A stretch of 64,000 nt of DNA from UBA4466 sp963925035 (GTDB lineage: Bacteria; Bacteroidota; Bacteroidia; Flavobacteriales_D; Crocinitomicaceae), in the NCBI GenBank assembly GCA_963925035.1, contig CAWUSK010000015.1, positions 19,768 to 83,767 of the forward strand, given 5' to 3'. Position numbers and translations under genes: made by a program. Of the stretch, positions 6,807 through 15,164 are shown piece by piece (positions within the stretch are counted from its first letter, which is position 1; every line of letters begins with the position of its first letter). The notes below the pieces were generated by a model, which ran no database searches, had not been told where the DNA came from, and saw only the letters and a list, made by a program, of their open reading frames with translations.

Positions 6807-8102
6807 CTAACCCCCAATACCCTCCTTATAAACCTTCAATGCTCTTTCTCTAGCAAATTTATGTTCAACAATCGGCAAAGGGTAAGTCAAATCATCTAAA
6901 TCTGCAACCCATTTTCGAATGTATTTCAATTCAGGATCAAATTTTTTGACTTGCTCTGTCGGGTTGAAAATTCTAAAATAAGGTGCCGCATCACAACCAG
7001 TTCCAGCCGACCATTGCCAATTTCCGTTGTTCGCAGAGAGTTCATAATCCAATAGTTTTTCAGCAAAATAAGCCTCTCCCCACCTCCAATCAATGAGTAA
7101 ATGTTTACAAAGAAATCCTGCGGTTATCATTCGAACTCGATTATGCATATATCCCGTTGCATTCAATTCTCGCATTCCAGCATCGACAATTGGATAACCT
7201 GTTTCGCCATTTTTCCACTTTTCAAATTCTACCTCATTATTCCGCCATTGAATACCATCGTATTTCTGCCTAAAATTATGATCCACAACTTTTGGAAAAT
7301 GATACAGAATCTGCATGAAGAATTCACGCCAAATTAACTCACTTAAAAATGTACTATTCGCTTTTGCTTTGGAAACCATTTCTCTGATACTAACAGTTCC
7401 AAAACGTAAATGAGGACTTAGAGAACTTGTCCCAACAATTGCTGGATAGTTCCTTGTGTTTTCGTAATCACTTACAACTGAAAGGTTATACGATAACACT
7501 TCAATTGATGATTTATTAATTCCCAACTCAGAGCGAGAAGGGAAATCAACTGTCGTTTTAAGGTAAGATTTCCAATCATCGACTTTGAAATCTTGGAGCA
7601 TTCCGTCATGGAATTTTTCTAACCACTTATTTTTGTAAGGCGTGTAAACAGTATACGGATGACCGTCTTGCTTTATCACTTCATCCTTTCCAAAAATAAC
7701 TTGGTCTTTGAATGAATGAAAAGAAATGCCTTCGCTTTGCAATAATCCAGCTATTTGTGAATCTCTCTGAATAGCGTATGGCTCATAATCTTCATTGGAA
7801 TAAACCGCATGAATATCATACTTTTCAATGAGATGCTTCCAAACTTCTTGAGGCTTTCCTTTTAGACATAAAAGTCCACTTGAATGAATGGACAATTGCT
7901 CATGAATTGAAGCTAAAGAATCGTAAATGAAATTCAAGCGTGGGTCATCTTCCTTTAACTCATCAATGATATTCTCATCAAATATAAAAACAGGAAGGAC
8001 AGGAAAACCACTTTTTAAAGCCTCGTAAAGACCATGATTATCAGCTAATCTGTAATCTCGCCTGAACCAGAAAATTGCTATTTTATTCTTGGACAAACTC
8101 AA
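6807..8102 (-). CDS. phr: Deoxyribodipyrimidine photolyase (cryptochrome/photolyase family)
   Basis: Light-driven repair enzyme that uses FADH to split cyclobutane pyrimidine dimers in DNA. The 431-residue protein has the N-terminal antenna domain (AIFWFRRDYRLADNHGL) and the FAD-binding helical domain. That domain contains LIWREFFMQILYHFP, WRWGEAYFAEKLLDYELSAN, then NNGNWQWSAGTGCDAAPYFR, which holds the FAD and electron-transfer Trp/Asn positions of class I CPD photolyases. It ends in the family-typical ARERALKVYKEG. The start is TTG at 8100-8102, 2 nt after the rimO stop, with no in-frame ATG nearby, so it is probably co-transcribed with rimO. Its 3' end meets the truncated IS3 remnant without damage. 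CPD specificity is inferred from family similarity. Confidence 0.93.
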   Translation of the reverse strand: MSLSKNKIAIFWFRRDYRLADNHGLYEALKSGFPVLPVFIFDENIIDELKEDDPRLNFIYDSLASIHEQLSIHSSGLLCLKGKPQEVWKHLIEKYDIHAVYSNEDYEPYAIQRDSQIAGLLQSEGISFHSFKDQVIFGKDEVIKQDGHPYTVYTPYKNKWLEKFHDGMLQDFKVDDWKSYLKTTVDFPSRSELGINKSSIEVLSYNLSVVSDYENTRNYPAIVGTSSLSPHLRFGTVSIREMVSKAKANSTFLSELIWREFFMQILYHFPKVVDHNFRQKYDGIQWRNNEVEFEKWKNGETGYPIVDAGMRELNATGYMHNRVRMITAGFLCKHLLIDWRWGEAYFAEKLLDYELSANNGNWQWSAGTGCDAAPYFRIFNPTEQVKKFDPELKYIRKWVADLDDLTYPLPIVEHKFARERALKVYKEGIGG

Positions 8103-8104
8103 TT

Positions 8105-9421
8105 TTAAGCTTCAACAACATTCCCGTACAAATCGTAATGATCTGCACTAGTTATTTCAATATTAGCAAAATCTCCAATACGCACAAAGAAATCAGCTTT
8201 CTTAACTAACACTTCGTTGTCTACTTCAGGTGAGTCGAATTCAGTTCTTCCAATGAAGTAATCACCTTCCACCCGGTCGAATAACACTTTAAACGTCTTT
8301 CCAATTTTTTCTTGGTTCAATTCATAAGAAATGCCCATTTGCAGTTCCATAATTGCATCAGCACGCTCGCGTTTCATTTCTTCTGGAACATCGTCCTCAA
8401 AATTGTGTGCATGCGTGTTCTCTTCATGAGAGTATGTAAATATCCCTAATCGGTCAAAACGAGAACGCTCTACCCAATCGTACATTTCTTGAAAATCTTC
8501 TTCAGTTTCTCCTGGATAACCAGCAATCAATGTTGTTCGAATAGCAATTCCAGGAACTTTTGCTCTCATATCTGCTATCAGTTCTTCAGTTTTCTCACGT
8601 GTAATTCCACGACGCATAGCTTTAAGCATTTTTGTAGAACCGTGTTGCAATGGAATATCGATGTATTTACAAACGCTATCTCGCTTATTCATCACATCTA
8701 AAACGTCCATTGGGAATCCACTTGGAAATGCATAATGTAACTTAATCCATTCAATTCCTTCAACATCCGCCAATTGGTCAACTAATTCACCAAGTGCTCG
8801 ATTTTTATAAATATCTAAACCGTAATACGTTAAATCTTGTGCGATCAACATTAATTCTTTCACACCTTTCGCAGCCAATCCTTTTGCTTGTCTCACCAAT
8901 TCTTCAATTGGAGTAGAAACATGTTTTCCGCGCATCAAAGGAATAGCGCAAAACGAGCAGGGCCGATCACAACCTTCTGCAATCTTAAAATAAGCGTAAT
9001 GGTTTGGAGTCGTTAATAAACGTTCTCCTATTAACTCGTGTTTATAATCCGCTTTCAATGTTTTTAACAAACGAGGTAATTCTCTCGTTCCAAAAAACGC
9101 ATCTACTTCTGGAATTTCAGCTTCTAAATCTTCTCTATATCGTTCAGACAAACATCCTGTTACGTATACTTTACTCACTAACCCTTCTTTCTTTGCCTCT
9201 GCATATCGCAAAATCGTATCTATCGACTCTTGTTTCGCATTATCAATAAATCCGCAGGTATTTATAATAACTATCTCCGCATCATCGTGCTTTGATTCGT
9301 GTTCTACTTCAAATTTATTCCCCTTCAACTGAGCCATCATGACTTCAGAATCAAAAATATTCTTTGAACAACCTAAGGTCACTACATTTACCTTGTTTTT
9401 CTTCAGGGTTTTTGTCTTCAT
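8105..9421 (-). CDS. rimO: Ribosomal protein S12 methylthiotransferase RimO
   Basis: Radical-SAM enzyme that adds a methylthio group to the conserved Asp of ribosomal protein S12. Visible in order: the N-terminal UPF0004 domain with cluster cysteines in LGCSKN, NTCGF and TGCLSER; the radical-SAM motif CDRPCSFC followed by AIPLMRGKH; and a C-terminal TRAM domain ending YDLYGNVVEA. The LMRGKH signature separates RimO from MiaB. I start it at the ATG at 9419-9421 (438 residues, MKTKTLKKNKVNV) rather than at an in-frame ATG 27 bp upstream, because the -7 promoter box lies between them and family proteins begin near KVNVVTLGCSKN. It leads a two-gene unit with phr. Confidence 0.95.
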   Translation of the reverse strand: MKTKTLKKNKVNVVTLGCSKNIFDSEVMMAQLKGNKFEVEHESKHDDAEIVIINTCGFIDNAKQESIDTILRYAEAKKEGLVSKVYVTGCLSERYREDLEAEIPEVDAFFGTRELPRLLKTLKADYKHELIGERLLTTPNHYAYFKIAEGCDRPCSFCAIPLMRGKHVSTPIEELVRQAKGLAAKGVKELMLIAQDLTYYGLDIYKNRALGELVDQLADVEGIEWIKLHYAFPSGFPMDVLDVMNKRDSVCKYIDIPLQHGSTKMLKAMRRGITREKTEELIADMRAKVPGIAIRTTLIAGYPGETEEDFQEMYDWVERSRFDRLGIFTYSHEENTHAHNFEDDVPEEMKRERADAIMELQMGISYELNQEKIGKTFKVLFDRVEGDYFIGRTEFDSPEVDNEVLVKKADFFVRIGDFANIEITSADHYDLYGNVVEA

Positions 9422-9425
9422 AGTG

Positions 9426-9455
9426 CAAAGGTAAGGGATAATTAACAATGTACAA
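9426..9455 (-). promoter_or_regulatory. rimO promoter abutting the start codon
   Basis: On the minus strand TACCTTTG (plus 9426-9433) is followed by only 4 nt and then the rimO ATG. A TTG (plus 9453-9455) lies 19 bp upstream, the usual Bacteroidota -33/-7 spacing. The start point would fall at or inside the first codons, which suggests a leaderless or nearly leaderless mRNA. Confidence 0.6.
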
Positions 9456-9500
9456 TTGATAATTGAAAATTGAATTCAATTAATACTAAAAACTAGTTAA

Positions 9501-9543
9501 ACTTTTGAACTCTTTGAACTTTGAACTATTAAAACTTTGAACT
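9501..9543. repeat. Clustered TTTGAACT motifs
   Basis: TTTGAAC(T) occurs four times in 43 bp (around 9504, 9513, 9520, 9537), partly overlapping the -33 element of the downstream lipoprotein gene. A similar cluster lies at 34850-34880 in another intergenic region. Confidence 0.5.
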
Positions 9544-9566
9544 ACCAACCAATGGCACTATCTTTG
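9536..9566 (+). promoter_or_regulatory. Promoter of the lipoprotein gene at 9591
   Basis: TTTG (9536-9539) and TATCTTTG (9559-9566) are 19 bp apart, a textbook Bacteroidota promoter. It rules out translation from an upstream in-frame ATG at 9537 and supports the start at 9591. Confidence 0.75.
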
Positions 9567-9590
9567 AATTACTTTAAAAAAGAAAGAATT

Positions 9591-10046
9591 ATGAAATTGT
9601 TTAGTATTCTATTTGTTTGCACGATGATTGTTAGTTGCGCGACAACCAAAAACACTGCAGCGACGGCGGATACAACTGAAACAGCATCGAAACCTGAAAG
9701 AAATATTCAATTGAAATCATCGATTGGAGAGTTTACAGATTCTGAGCCTTTTACTATTCATTCAGTTCGTAGAGAGGGCAATCTATTATTTGTAGATGTT
9801 AGCTTTACTGGCGGTTGTGGCGTTCATAATTTTAAAATGATTGGTAATCAAGCCATCATGAAATCGATACCGGCAAAACGTTCTGTAATGATAGCGCATG
9901 CAGTTCCTAGAGAAGAATGTAAAGATGTTGTCAAAAAGACATTAGAAATAGATATTAGTGCTTTAGCAATGGCACAAACTCCTGGTAGTGAAATCGTTTT
10001 GATCTTAAAAGGTTGGGACAAAGAAATCAGTTATATTTTTGAATAA
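9591..10046 (+). CDS. Hypothetical lipoprotein
   Basis: A 151-residue lipoprotein. The signal peptide MKLFSILFVCTMIVS ends at Cys16 (IVSC lipobox), followed by a Thr/Ala-rich linker to about residue 37 and a compact domain of about 110 residues. The best landmark is SFTGGCGVHNFKMIG near the middle with a second cysteine in PREECKDV, perhaps a disulfide pair. I do not recognise the family. The start at 9591 is chosen because the promoter lies at 9536-9566 and the hydrophobic signal begins there. The gene runs 13 bp ahead of elbB on the same strand, so the two may be co-transcribed. Confidence 0.75.
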   Translation: MKLFSILFVCTMIVSCATTKNTAATADTTETASKPERNIQLKSSIGEFTDSEPFTIHSVRREGNLLFVDVSFTGGCGVHNFKMIGNQAIMKSIPAKRSVMIAHAVPREECKDVVKKTLEIDISALAMAQTPGSEIVLILKGWDKEISYIFE

Positions 10047-10059
10047 AACTTTGAGTAAA

Positions 10060-10740
10060 ATGAAGATTGGCGTATTACTTTCTGGGTGCGGAGTTTACGA
10101 TGGCGCAGAAATCCAAGAATCGATATTAACGTTATTATCGATTGAAGAAATTGGAGCTACGGCTGTTTGTATTTCTGTGAATAAGCCACAGCACCATGTT
10201 ATTAATCACTTGACTGGTGAAGAAATGAATGAATCGCGCAACATGATGATTGAAAGTGCGCGAATTGCACGTGGAGAAGTGAAAAACATTTTAGAAGTTA
10301 ATCCTGCAGACATTGACGCTTTGGTTATTCCAGGAGGATTTGGAAGTGCGAAAAATTTTACTGATTGGGCATTCAACGGTCCAGACGGAAATATTCTGCC
10401 TGAAGTCAAATTGTTACTTGTCAACCTCATAAATATTGGAAAACCAATTGCTGCTTTATGTGTTAGTCCAGTTGTATTGTCAAAAGCACTTGAAGATTCA
10501 AATTTATCGGCTAAAATGACAATTGGAACTGATAAAGAAGAATCGCCATATGACATTAAAGAGTTTTCTTCAGGAATTGAAAAAGTAGGAACTACAACTG
10601 AAATGAAGTCGGTTCGTGAAATATTAATTGACACTGAGAACAAAATTGTTACAGCTCCTTGTTACATGATGGAAGCTTCAATTTTGGATGTTCGAAAGAA
10701 TATTCGTTCAGCAATTGAAGCCCTGCGAGATTTAATCTAA
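10060..10740 (+). CDS. elbB: Glyoxalase-like ElbB protein (DJ-1/PfpI fold)
   Basis: 226 residues that follow E. coli ElbB closely: IGVLLSGCGVYDGAEIQE at the N-terminus, HLTGEEMNESRNMMIESARI, ARGEV, ALVIPGGFGSAKNFTDWA, and the nucleophile-elbow Cys in AALCVSPVV. ElbB was named for isoprenoid biosynthesis and has weak glyoxalase activity; its physiological role is unsettled. The family start MKIGVLLSG is at 10060; an in-frame ATG at 10039 overlaps the preceding gene and adds seven non-conserved residues, so I reject it. Followed by the pckA regulatory region, with no obvious terminator of its own. Confidence 0.9.
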   Translation: MKIGVLLSGCGVYDGAEIQESILTLLSIEEIGATAVCISVNKPQHHVINHLTGEEMNESRNMMIESARIARGEVKNILEVNPADIDALVIPGGFGSAKNFTDWAFNGPDGNILPEVKLLLVNLINIGKPIAALCVSPVVLSKALEDSNLSAKMTIGTDKEESPYDIKEFSSGIEKVGTTTEMKSVREILIDTENKIVTAPCYMMEASILDVRKNIRSAIEALRDLI

Positions 10741-10774
10741 TCCAATAAATTATCACTTAAGATTAATAAAATGT

Positions 10775-10875
10775 TAACAATATTTTTTCAGAATTGTTAG
10801 CAACTCACCCGCCATTTTCAGAAATTCTATATCATATTCCATTAGCTTTGTATTATAATATAGCAGAGTTGCTAA
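10775..10875 (+). promoter_or_regulatory. pckA promoter flanked by inverted repeats
   Basis: TAGCTTTG (10843-10850) fits the -7 box, 35 bp before the pckA ATG. It is bracketed by a perfect 10-bp inverted repeat, TTAGCAACTC (10797-10806) and GAGTTGCTAA (10866-10875). The left arm overlaps ATTGTTA (10793-10799), which can instead pair with TAACAAT (10775-10781). This may be a two-site operator or looping region. Confidence 0.5.
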
Positions 10876-10885
10876 AAAACACATT

Positions 10886-12499
10886 ATGGAAGTATTTGGT
10901 AAGAAAAGCGAAAAAGCTAACTTAAACGAATCAATTGGACTAACAAATTCAGGAAATCAATTCTGGAATCTCTCCCCATCAGAACTTATTGAAGATGCAA
11001 TTATCAACGGGCAAGGTATGCTTACTGATACAGGTGCGCTTGCAATTGAAACTGGTGAGTTTACTGGGAGATCTCCTCAAGATAGATTTATTGTTGCAGA
11101 TGCGAAAACTGAGGATGCCGTTTGGTGGGGAAATATCAACATTAAATTTTCACCTGAGAAATTCGATGCTCTTTACGAAAGAGTAAAAGAATATCTAAGT
11201 GATAAAGATATTTATGTGCGAGACGCTTATGCGTGTGCAGATGTAGCTCACAGATTAAACCTTCGCGTTGTTACAGAATATGCTTGGTCAAATCAATTTG
11301 CTTACAACATGTTTCTTCGTCCAACGGATGAGGAAATTGATACAATCTCCCCTGAATGGCATGTTGTATGTGCTCCAGGATTTATGGCTGACCCAGAAAT
11401 AGATGGGACACGTCAACACAATTTTGCAGTGATTAACTTCACTAAGAAAATGATTTTGATTGGTGGAACAGGTTATACTGGCGAGATTAAAAAAGGAATT
11501 TTCTCTGTATTGAATTTTATTTTGCCGCACGAGAAAAATGTAATGTCGATGCACTGTTCAGCAAACATTGGAAAAGATGGAGATACAGCTGTATTTTTCG
11601 GACTTTCTGGAACTGGAAAAACAACATTATCTTCAGATACTAATCGCCGCTTGATTGGTGACGATGAACACGGCTGGTCGGACAACACTGTTTTCAACTT
11701 TGAAGGTGGTTGTTATGCTAAAACGATTGATTTATCTAGAGAAAAAGAGCCTCAAATTTTTGATGCAATCAAATACGGTGCAATTTTAGAAAACATTGGC
11801 TTCTACGATGGAACATCAACTCCAAACTACGAGGATGTTTCGATTACACAAAATACGCGTGTTTCTTATCCGATTCACCACATTGACAATATTGTAGTTC
11901 CTTCTGTTGGAAGTGCACCAAAAAACATCTTCTTTTTAACGGCTGATGCATTCGGTGTTTTACCTCCAATTTCAAAATTAACAAACGAACAAGCAATGTA
12001 CCACTTCATGTCAGGTTACACAGCGAAAGTTGCTGGAACAGAAATGGGAGTTACAGAGCCACAAACAACATTCTCTGCTGGTTTTGGAGCAGCATTTTTA
12101 CCGTTACATCCTGCAAAATACGCTGAGTTATTAGGTGATAAACTTACTGGAAGTGATATCAATGTTTGGTTGATCAATACTGGTTGGTCAGGTGGTTCAT
12201 ACGGTGTAGGAAGTAGAATGAAACTGTCTTACACGCGCGCAATGATTACTGCTGCTTTAACAGGTAAACTTGACAACGTTGAATTTACGACACAACCTGT
12301 TTTTGAATTGGCAATCCCAACTTCTTGTGAAGGTGTTCCTTCAGAGATTTTGAATCCAAAAGGAACTTGGGCTGATAAAGCTAAATTTGACGAAACGGTA
12401 AATAATTTAGCAGGGCAGTTCGTGAAGAACTTTGAAAAATTTGCAGCTGAAACTAGCGAAGCAATTTTATCTGCAGCACCGAAAGTTATGGTGAAGTAA
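10886..12499 (+). CDS. pckA: Phosphoenolpyruvate carboxykinase (ATP)
   Basis: Catalyses oxaloacetate + ATP to phosphoenolpyruvate + CO2 + ADP, the entry step of gluconeogenesis, in the cytosol. The 537 residues include the family blocks GEFTGRSPQDRFIV (about 57-70), the Lys-bearing TGYTGEIKKG, the kinase-1a P-loop GLSGTGKTT at 239-247 with LIGDDEHGW after it (metal-binding Asp), and NTRVSYPIHH. The ATP-type enzyme is indicated by this P-loop context; the GTP-type differs. Monocistronic, with its own promoter region and a bidirectional terminator. The inverted repeat around the promoter suggests carbon-dependent control, but no regulator is identified. Confidence 0.97.
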   Translation: MEVFGKKSEKANLNESIGLTNSGNQFWNLSPSELIEDAIINGQGMLTDTGALAIETGEFTGRSPQDRFIVADAKTEDAVWWGNINIKFSPEKFDALYERVKEYLSDKDIYVRDAYACADVAHRLNLRVVTEYAWSNQFAYNMFLRPTDEEIDTISPEWHVVCAPGFMADPEIDGTRQHNFAVINFTKKMILIGGTGYTGEIKKGIFSVLNFILPHEKNVMSMHCSANIGKDGDTAVFFGLSGTGKTTLSSDTNRRLIGDDEHGWSDNTVFNFEGGCYAKTIDLSREKEPQIFDAIKYGAILENIGFYDGTSTPNYEDVSITQNTRVSYPIHHIDNIVVPSVGSAPKNIFFLTADAFGVLPPISKLTNEQAMYHFMSGYTAKVAGTEMGVTEPQTTFSAGFGAAFLPLHPAKYAELLGDKLTGSDINVWLINTGWSGGSYGVGSRMKLSYTRAMITAALTGKLDNVEFTTQPVFELAIPTSCEGVPSEILNPKGTWADKAKFDETVNNLAGQFVKNFEKFAAETSEAILSAAPKVMVK

Positions 12500-12510
12500 A
12501 AAAATACAAT

Positions 12511-12550
12511 AAAAAAAAAGCGGTCTCAAAAATGAAACCGCTTTTTTTTT
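12511..12550. terminator. Bidirectional terminator between pckA and the M42 peptidase gene
   Basis: AAGCGGT and ACCGCTT pair, extended by an A-run of nine on the left and a T-run of about ten on the right, around a loop of about 12 nt. It serves both convergent genes. Confidence 0.88.
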
Positions 12551-12561
12551 GTATTTACTTT

Positions 12562-13485
12562 CTATAAATACTTCATTAAATATTTGTATAAATCGACCAT
12601 CGATTGGATGTCATTTTTAAATACTTTTTCATCCGGGGTGTGCACGTTATCTTCAGCAGCACCAATAAAACACCAATCAATTGGGTAATCGGATTTCTGA
12701 AGCATACCTCCGTCGCTGCCTCCAGCTGATTCTACTTCCAACTGAAATGGAATTCCGGACACTTTTGCAAGCTCAATAATCTTGTCCAAATATGATTTTC
12801 GTGGCAATCCACTATCTCGCATTGAAATTGCAACTCCACCGCCATGAGGCACTCCTGTCGTTACCCACGTAATATCTGAAATCAACGCTTGATAAACACC
12901 GTGTTTTTCAATTAAATACTTTGCGCAAAAACCAACTGTATTCCCTCCATGCTCTTCATAAGTTGAAAATACGATTGCTCCATTTTCTAGAGTCTCACAA
13001 ACCTTCAAAGCGTTCCACATCCCCAACCTATTATCCATATATGGCGATTGGATATATTCGTTTGTCTCTCTAAAATTAGGTTTAAAAGTCAAAAGCGTTC
13101 CTCTATCAATTTCTCTATCCAATACGTAGGAAATACTTCTTGAGTCATCTTCATTTTCAATCACCATCAATTCAGTTTCAATCTCTCCTTTCGAATCCGA
13201 CCCAACCAATTCAATACCATCTATTATTCTAGGCCCGCCAACTTTAATCAATTCTTTGTCATACCCAGTCGAAAACCCAATACTATCCATGTGCGCATAA
13301 ATTGCAGTTCTTGGTTTTCCAAAAACAAGTATGACGCAATCTTGAAATCCTCTTCCTTCGATGATTTCTGGTTGCACTAACCATTCCTTTTGATTCGCCT
13401 TTACATAGTCCAATACAAACGACTTCATTTTTCCTTCATCACTCGATGCTGAACGAACTTCAACTAATTTCTTTAATAATTCCAA
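12562..13485 (-). CDS. M42-family metallopeptidase
   Basis: A 307-residue cytosolic co-catalytic zinc peptidase, probably an aminopeptidase. Metal and catalytic marks are in order: AHMDS (His, catalytic Asp), SPYMDNRLG (bridging Asp), STYEEHGG (Glu-Glu pair), LISDITW (Asp) and EDNVHTPDEKV (His). The spacing fits M42/M20 enzymes. Natural substrate is unknown. The start is TTG (plus 13483-13485), required to keep the family N-terminus ELLKKLVEVRSASSDEGK; an AGAAGG sequence touches it. It follows the YigZ gene by 11 bp on the same strand, suggesting an operon. Confidence 0.85.
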   Translation of the reverse strand: MELLKKLVEVRSASSDEGKMKSFVLDYVKANQKEWLVQPEIIEGRGFQDCVILVFGKPRTAIYAHMDSIGFSTGYDKELIKVGGPRIIDGIELVGSDSKGEIETELMVIENEDDSRSISYVLDREIDRGTLLTFKPNFRETNEYIQSPYMDNRLGMWNALKVCETLENGAIVFSTYEEHGGNTVGFCAKYLIEKHGVYQALISDITWVTTGVPHGGGVAISMRDSGLPRKSYLDKIIELAKVSGIPFQLEVESAGGSDGGMLQKSDYPIDWCFIGAAEDNVHTPDEKVFKNDIQSMVDLYKYLMKYL

Positions 13486-13496
13486 CCTTCTAATTT

Positions 13497-14135
13497 TTAA
13501 TAAATCCCACTACTATACAATTTAATCGAATCAAACTGAAATAACTCTTCTTTTATTGCCTTTGCTTTATTTAGCTCTAAAGCAGTTTTTAATTCACAAC
13601 TGACCTCAAACTTAGAATTATTGATTGGTAAATCATACTTTTTCAAAATATTCATAACACGAGGCATATCTTTGTAGCTAAAAAACAGTTTTACCCATTC
13701 TAATAACTCTCTTTCTATTATTTTTCCGTTTTGTATTGCTTGTTTAGAAGCAGTTCGATAGGCATTTATTAATCCACCAACCCCCAACTTTGTCCCGCCA
13801 TAATAACGTACTACGCCTATTAATACATTGGTCAGCTCAAATGAATCTATCTGCCCTAAAATTGGCGCTCCTGCCGAGTTATTTGGCTCGCCGTCATCAT
13901 TTGCTCTATATACATTTTTATCCATTCCAAAGCGATAAGCATAACACAAATGACGTGCTTGATGATGCTCCTTCTTCCATTCTTCCATGAAAACTTTAGC
14001 TTCATCTTCAGAATAACAAGCAACGGCAATTCCAATAAACTTAGAGCCTTTTTCCTTGTACATTCCTTCGCAGCGAAGTTCAAGCGTTTGATATGTTGAC
14101 GGTATTTCCAAATTTCCTTTAACACAAAACCCCAT
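13497..14135 (-). CDS. YigZ/IMPACT family protein
   Basis: 212 residues with the two-part YigZ architecture. The N-terminal UPF0029 domain (about 15-125) shows GSKFIGIAV, HHQARHLCYAYRFG, DDGEPNNSAGAPIL and VVRYYGGTKLGVGGLINAYR; the C-terminal about 75 residues match the DUF1949 EF-G-IV-like region. Eukaryotic IMPACT blocks Gcn2 activation; the bacterial role is thought to involve nucleic-acid or ribosome binding but is not settled. The ATG at 14135 gives a slightly long N-terminus, and a later start is possible. It lies downstream of the SPFH gene (40 bp gap) and ahead of the M42 gene, all on the minus strand. Confidence 0.9.
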   Translation of the reverse strand: MGFCVKGNLEIPSTYQTLELRCEGMYKEKGSKFIGIAVACYSEDEAKVFMEEWKKEHHQARHLCYAYRFGMDKNVYRANDDGEPNNSAGAPILGQIDSFELTNVLIGVVRYYGGTKLGVGGLINAYRTASKQAIQNGKIIERELLEWVKLFFSYKDMPRVMNILKKYDLPINNSKFEVSCELKTALELNKAKAIKEELFQFDSIKLYSSGIY

Positions 14136-14175
14136 CTTGAAATCAAAATGAGGTTTTACTATATTTTAATGATTT

Positions 14176-15105
14176 TTATTCTTGTCCTTTATCTGCGGAT
14201 CCAGATCTCAATTCATTACCGATAAACGTACCATTGATAATTTGATTTTGAAAATCTCTCATTCCACCTGGCGAATGAGGCATTAATATGGATGAGTTTT
14301 TAGAGTTTGCGCCTATCTCACGAATGGTATCAAAATACTGAGTCATTAATACGAACTGCATAACCTCTTCATGCGAAACTTCATCCACAGATTTTTTAAA
14401 GTCTTCCACAGACTCTTTAAATCCACGAACAATTTCTAATCGCTGCTGCGCAATACCGTGACCAGAAAGTCTTTTTGATTCCGCATCAGCCTCAGCTTCT
14501 TTAATGATTTTAATTTTCTTAGCTTCTCCTTCCTCATGAGCCGCTTCTTTATCGCGTTTAGCAGCATTAATTCTGTTCATTGCATCTTTTACCTTTTGAT
14601 CCGGGTTAATGTCTGTAATGAGCGCTTTAATGATTACATAGCCATATTCGTGCATACTTTCAGAGATATTCTGTTGAACAGCGATTGCAATGTCTTCTTT
14701 TTTCGCAAAGACATCATCTAACTCTAACTTCGGAACCTCAGCACGCACATCATCAAACACATAAGATGCAATTTGATTTTTCGTGTTCTCCAACGAGTAG
14801 TATGCCTCCCTAATAGAATCTCTCGATATCTTGTACTGAACCGAAACTTGTAAATGAACGAATACATCATCTTTTGTTTTCGTTTCAATTTCAACATCCA
14901 ACTGCTGAACACGTAAATTCACTATTGCTGCTTTACGATCAACAAAAGGAATAATTACTCCAATTCCTGAATTTGCAATGCGAATAAATCGTCCAAAACG
15001 CTCAACTATTACTGCTGATTGCTCTTTAACGATTATGAATGACTTAAGAATCAGTAGGAATACTATAATTCCCACTACGATCATTGGTATATTTTCTTCT
15101 AACAT
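14176..15105 (-). CDS. SPFH/Band 7 domain membrane protein (stomatin-like)
   Basis: 309 residues with one N-terminal membrane segment (about 8-28, MIVVGIIVFLLILKSFIIV), an SPFH/Band 7 domain (about 30-185, EQSAVIVERFGRF to ALITDINPD) and a charged helical region with INAAKRDKEAAHEEGEAKK typical of stomatin/HIR proteins. These form large rings or microdomains at the inner membrane and often regulate proteases or channels. No NfeD partner gene is adjacent, and the domain layout is closest to plant HIR and prokaryotic stomatin homologues. Partner and function here are unknown. Confidence 0.88.
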   Translation of the reverse strand: MLEENIPMIVVGIIVFLLILKSFIIVKEQSAVIVERFGRFIRIANSGIGVIIPFVDRKAAIVNLRVQQLDVEIETKTKDDVFVHLQVSVQYKISRDSIREAYYSLENTKNQIASYVFDDVRAEVPKLELDDVFAKKEDIAIAVQQNISESMHEYGYVIIKALITDINPDQKVKDAMNRINAAKRDKEAAHEEGEAKKIKIIKEAEADAESKRLSGHGIAQQRLEIVRGFKESVEDFKKSVDEVSHEEVMQFVLMTQYFDTIREIGANSKNSSILMPHSPGGMRDFQNQIINGTFIGNELRSGSADKGQE

Positions 15106-15164
15106 CTTTTTTTCTTTAAGGTAATTAAAAAAGCCATTCGAATGAATCCGAATGGCTACTAAAT

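Noticed and set aside
9537..9590. Longer N-terminus for the lipoprotein gene
   Set aside because: The upstream ATG lies inside the -33 element of a full promoter, and the lipoprotein signal begins at 9591.
10039..10059. Upstream start for elbB
   Set aside because: It would overlap the preceding gene and add residues not found in the family; the conserved start is MKIGVLLSG.
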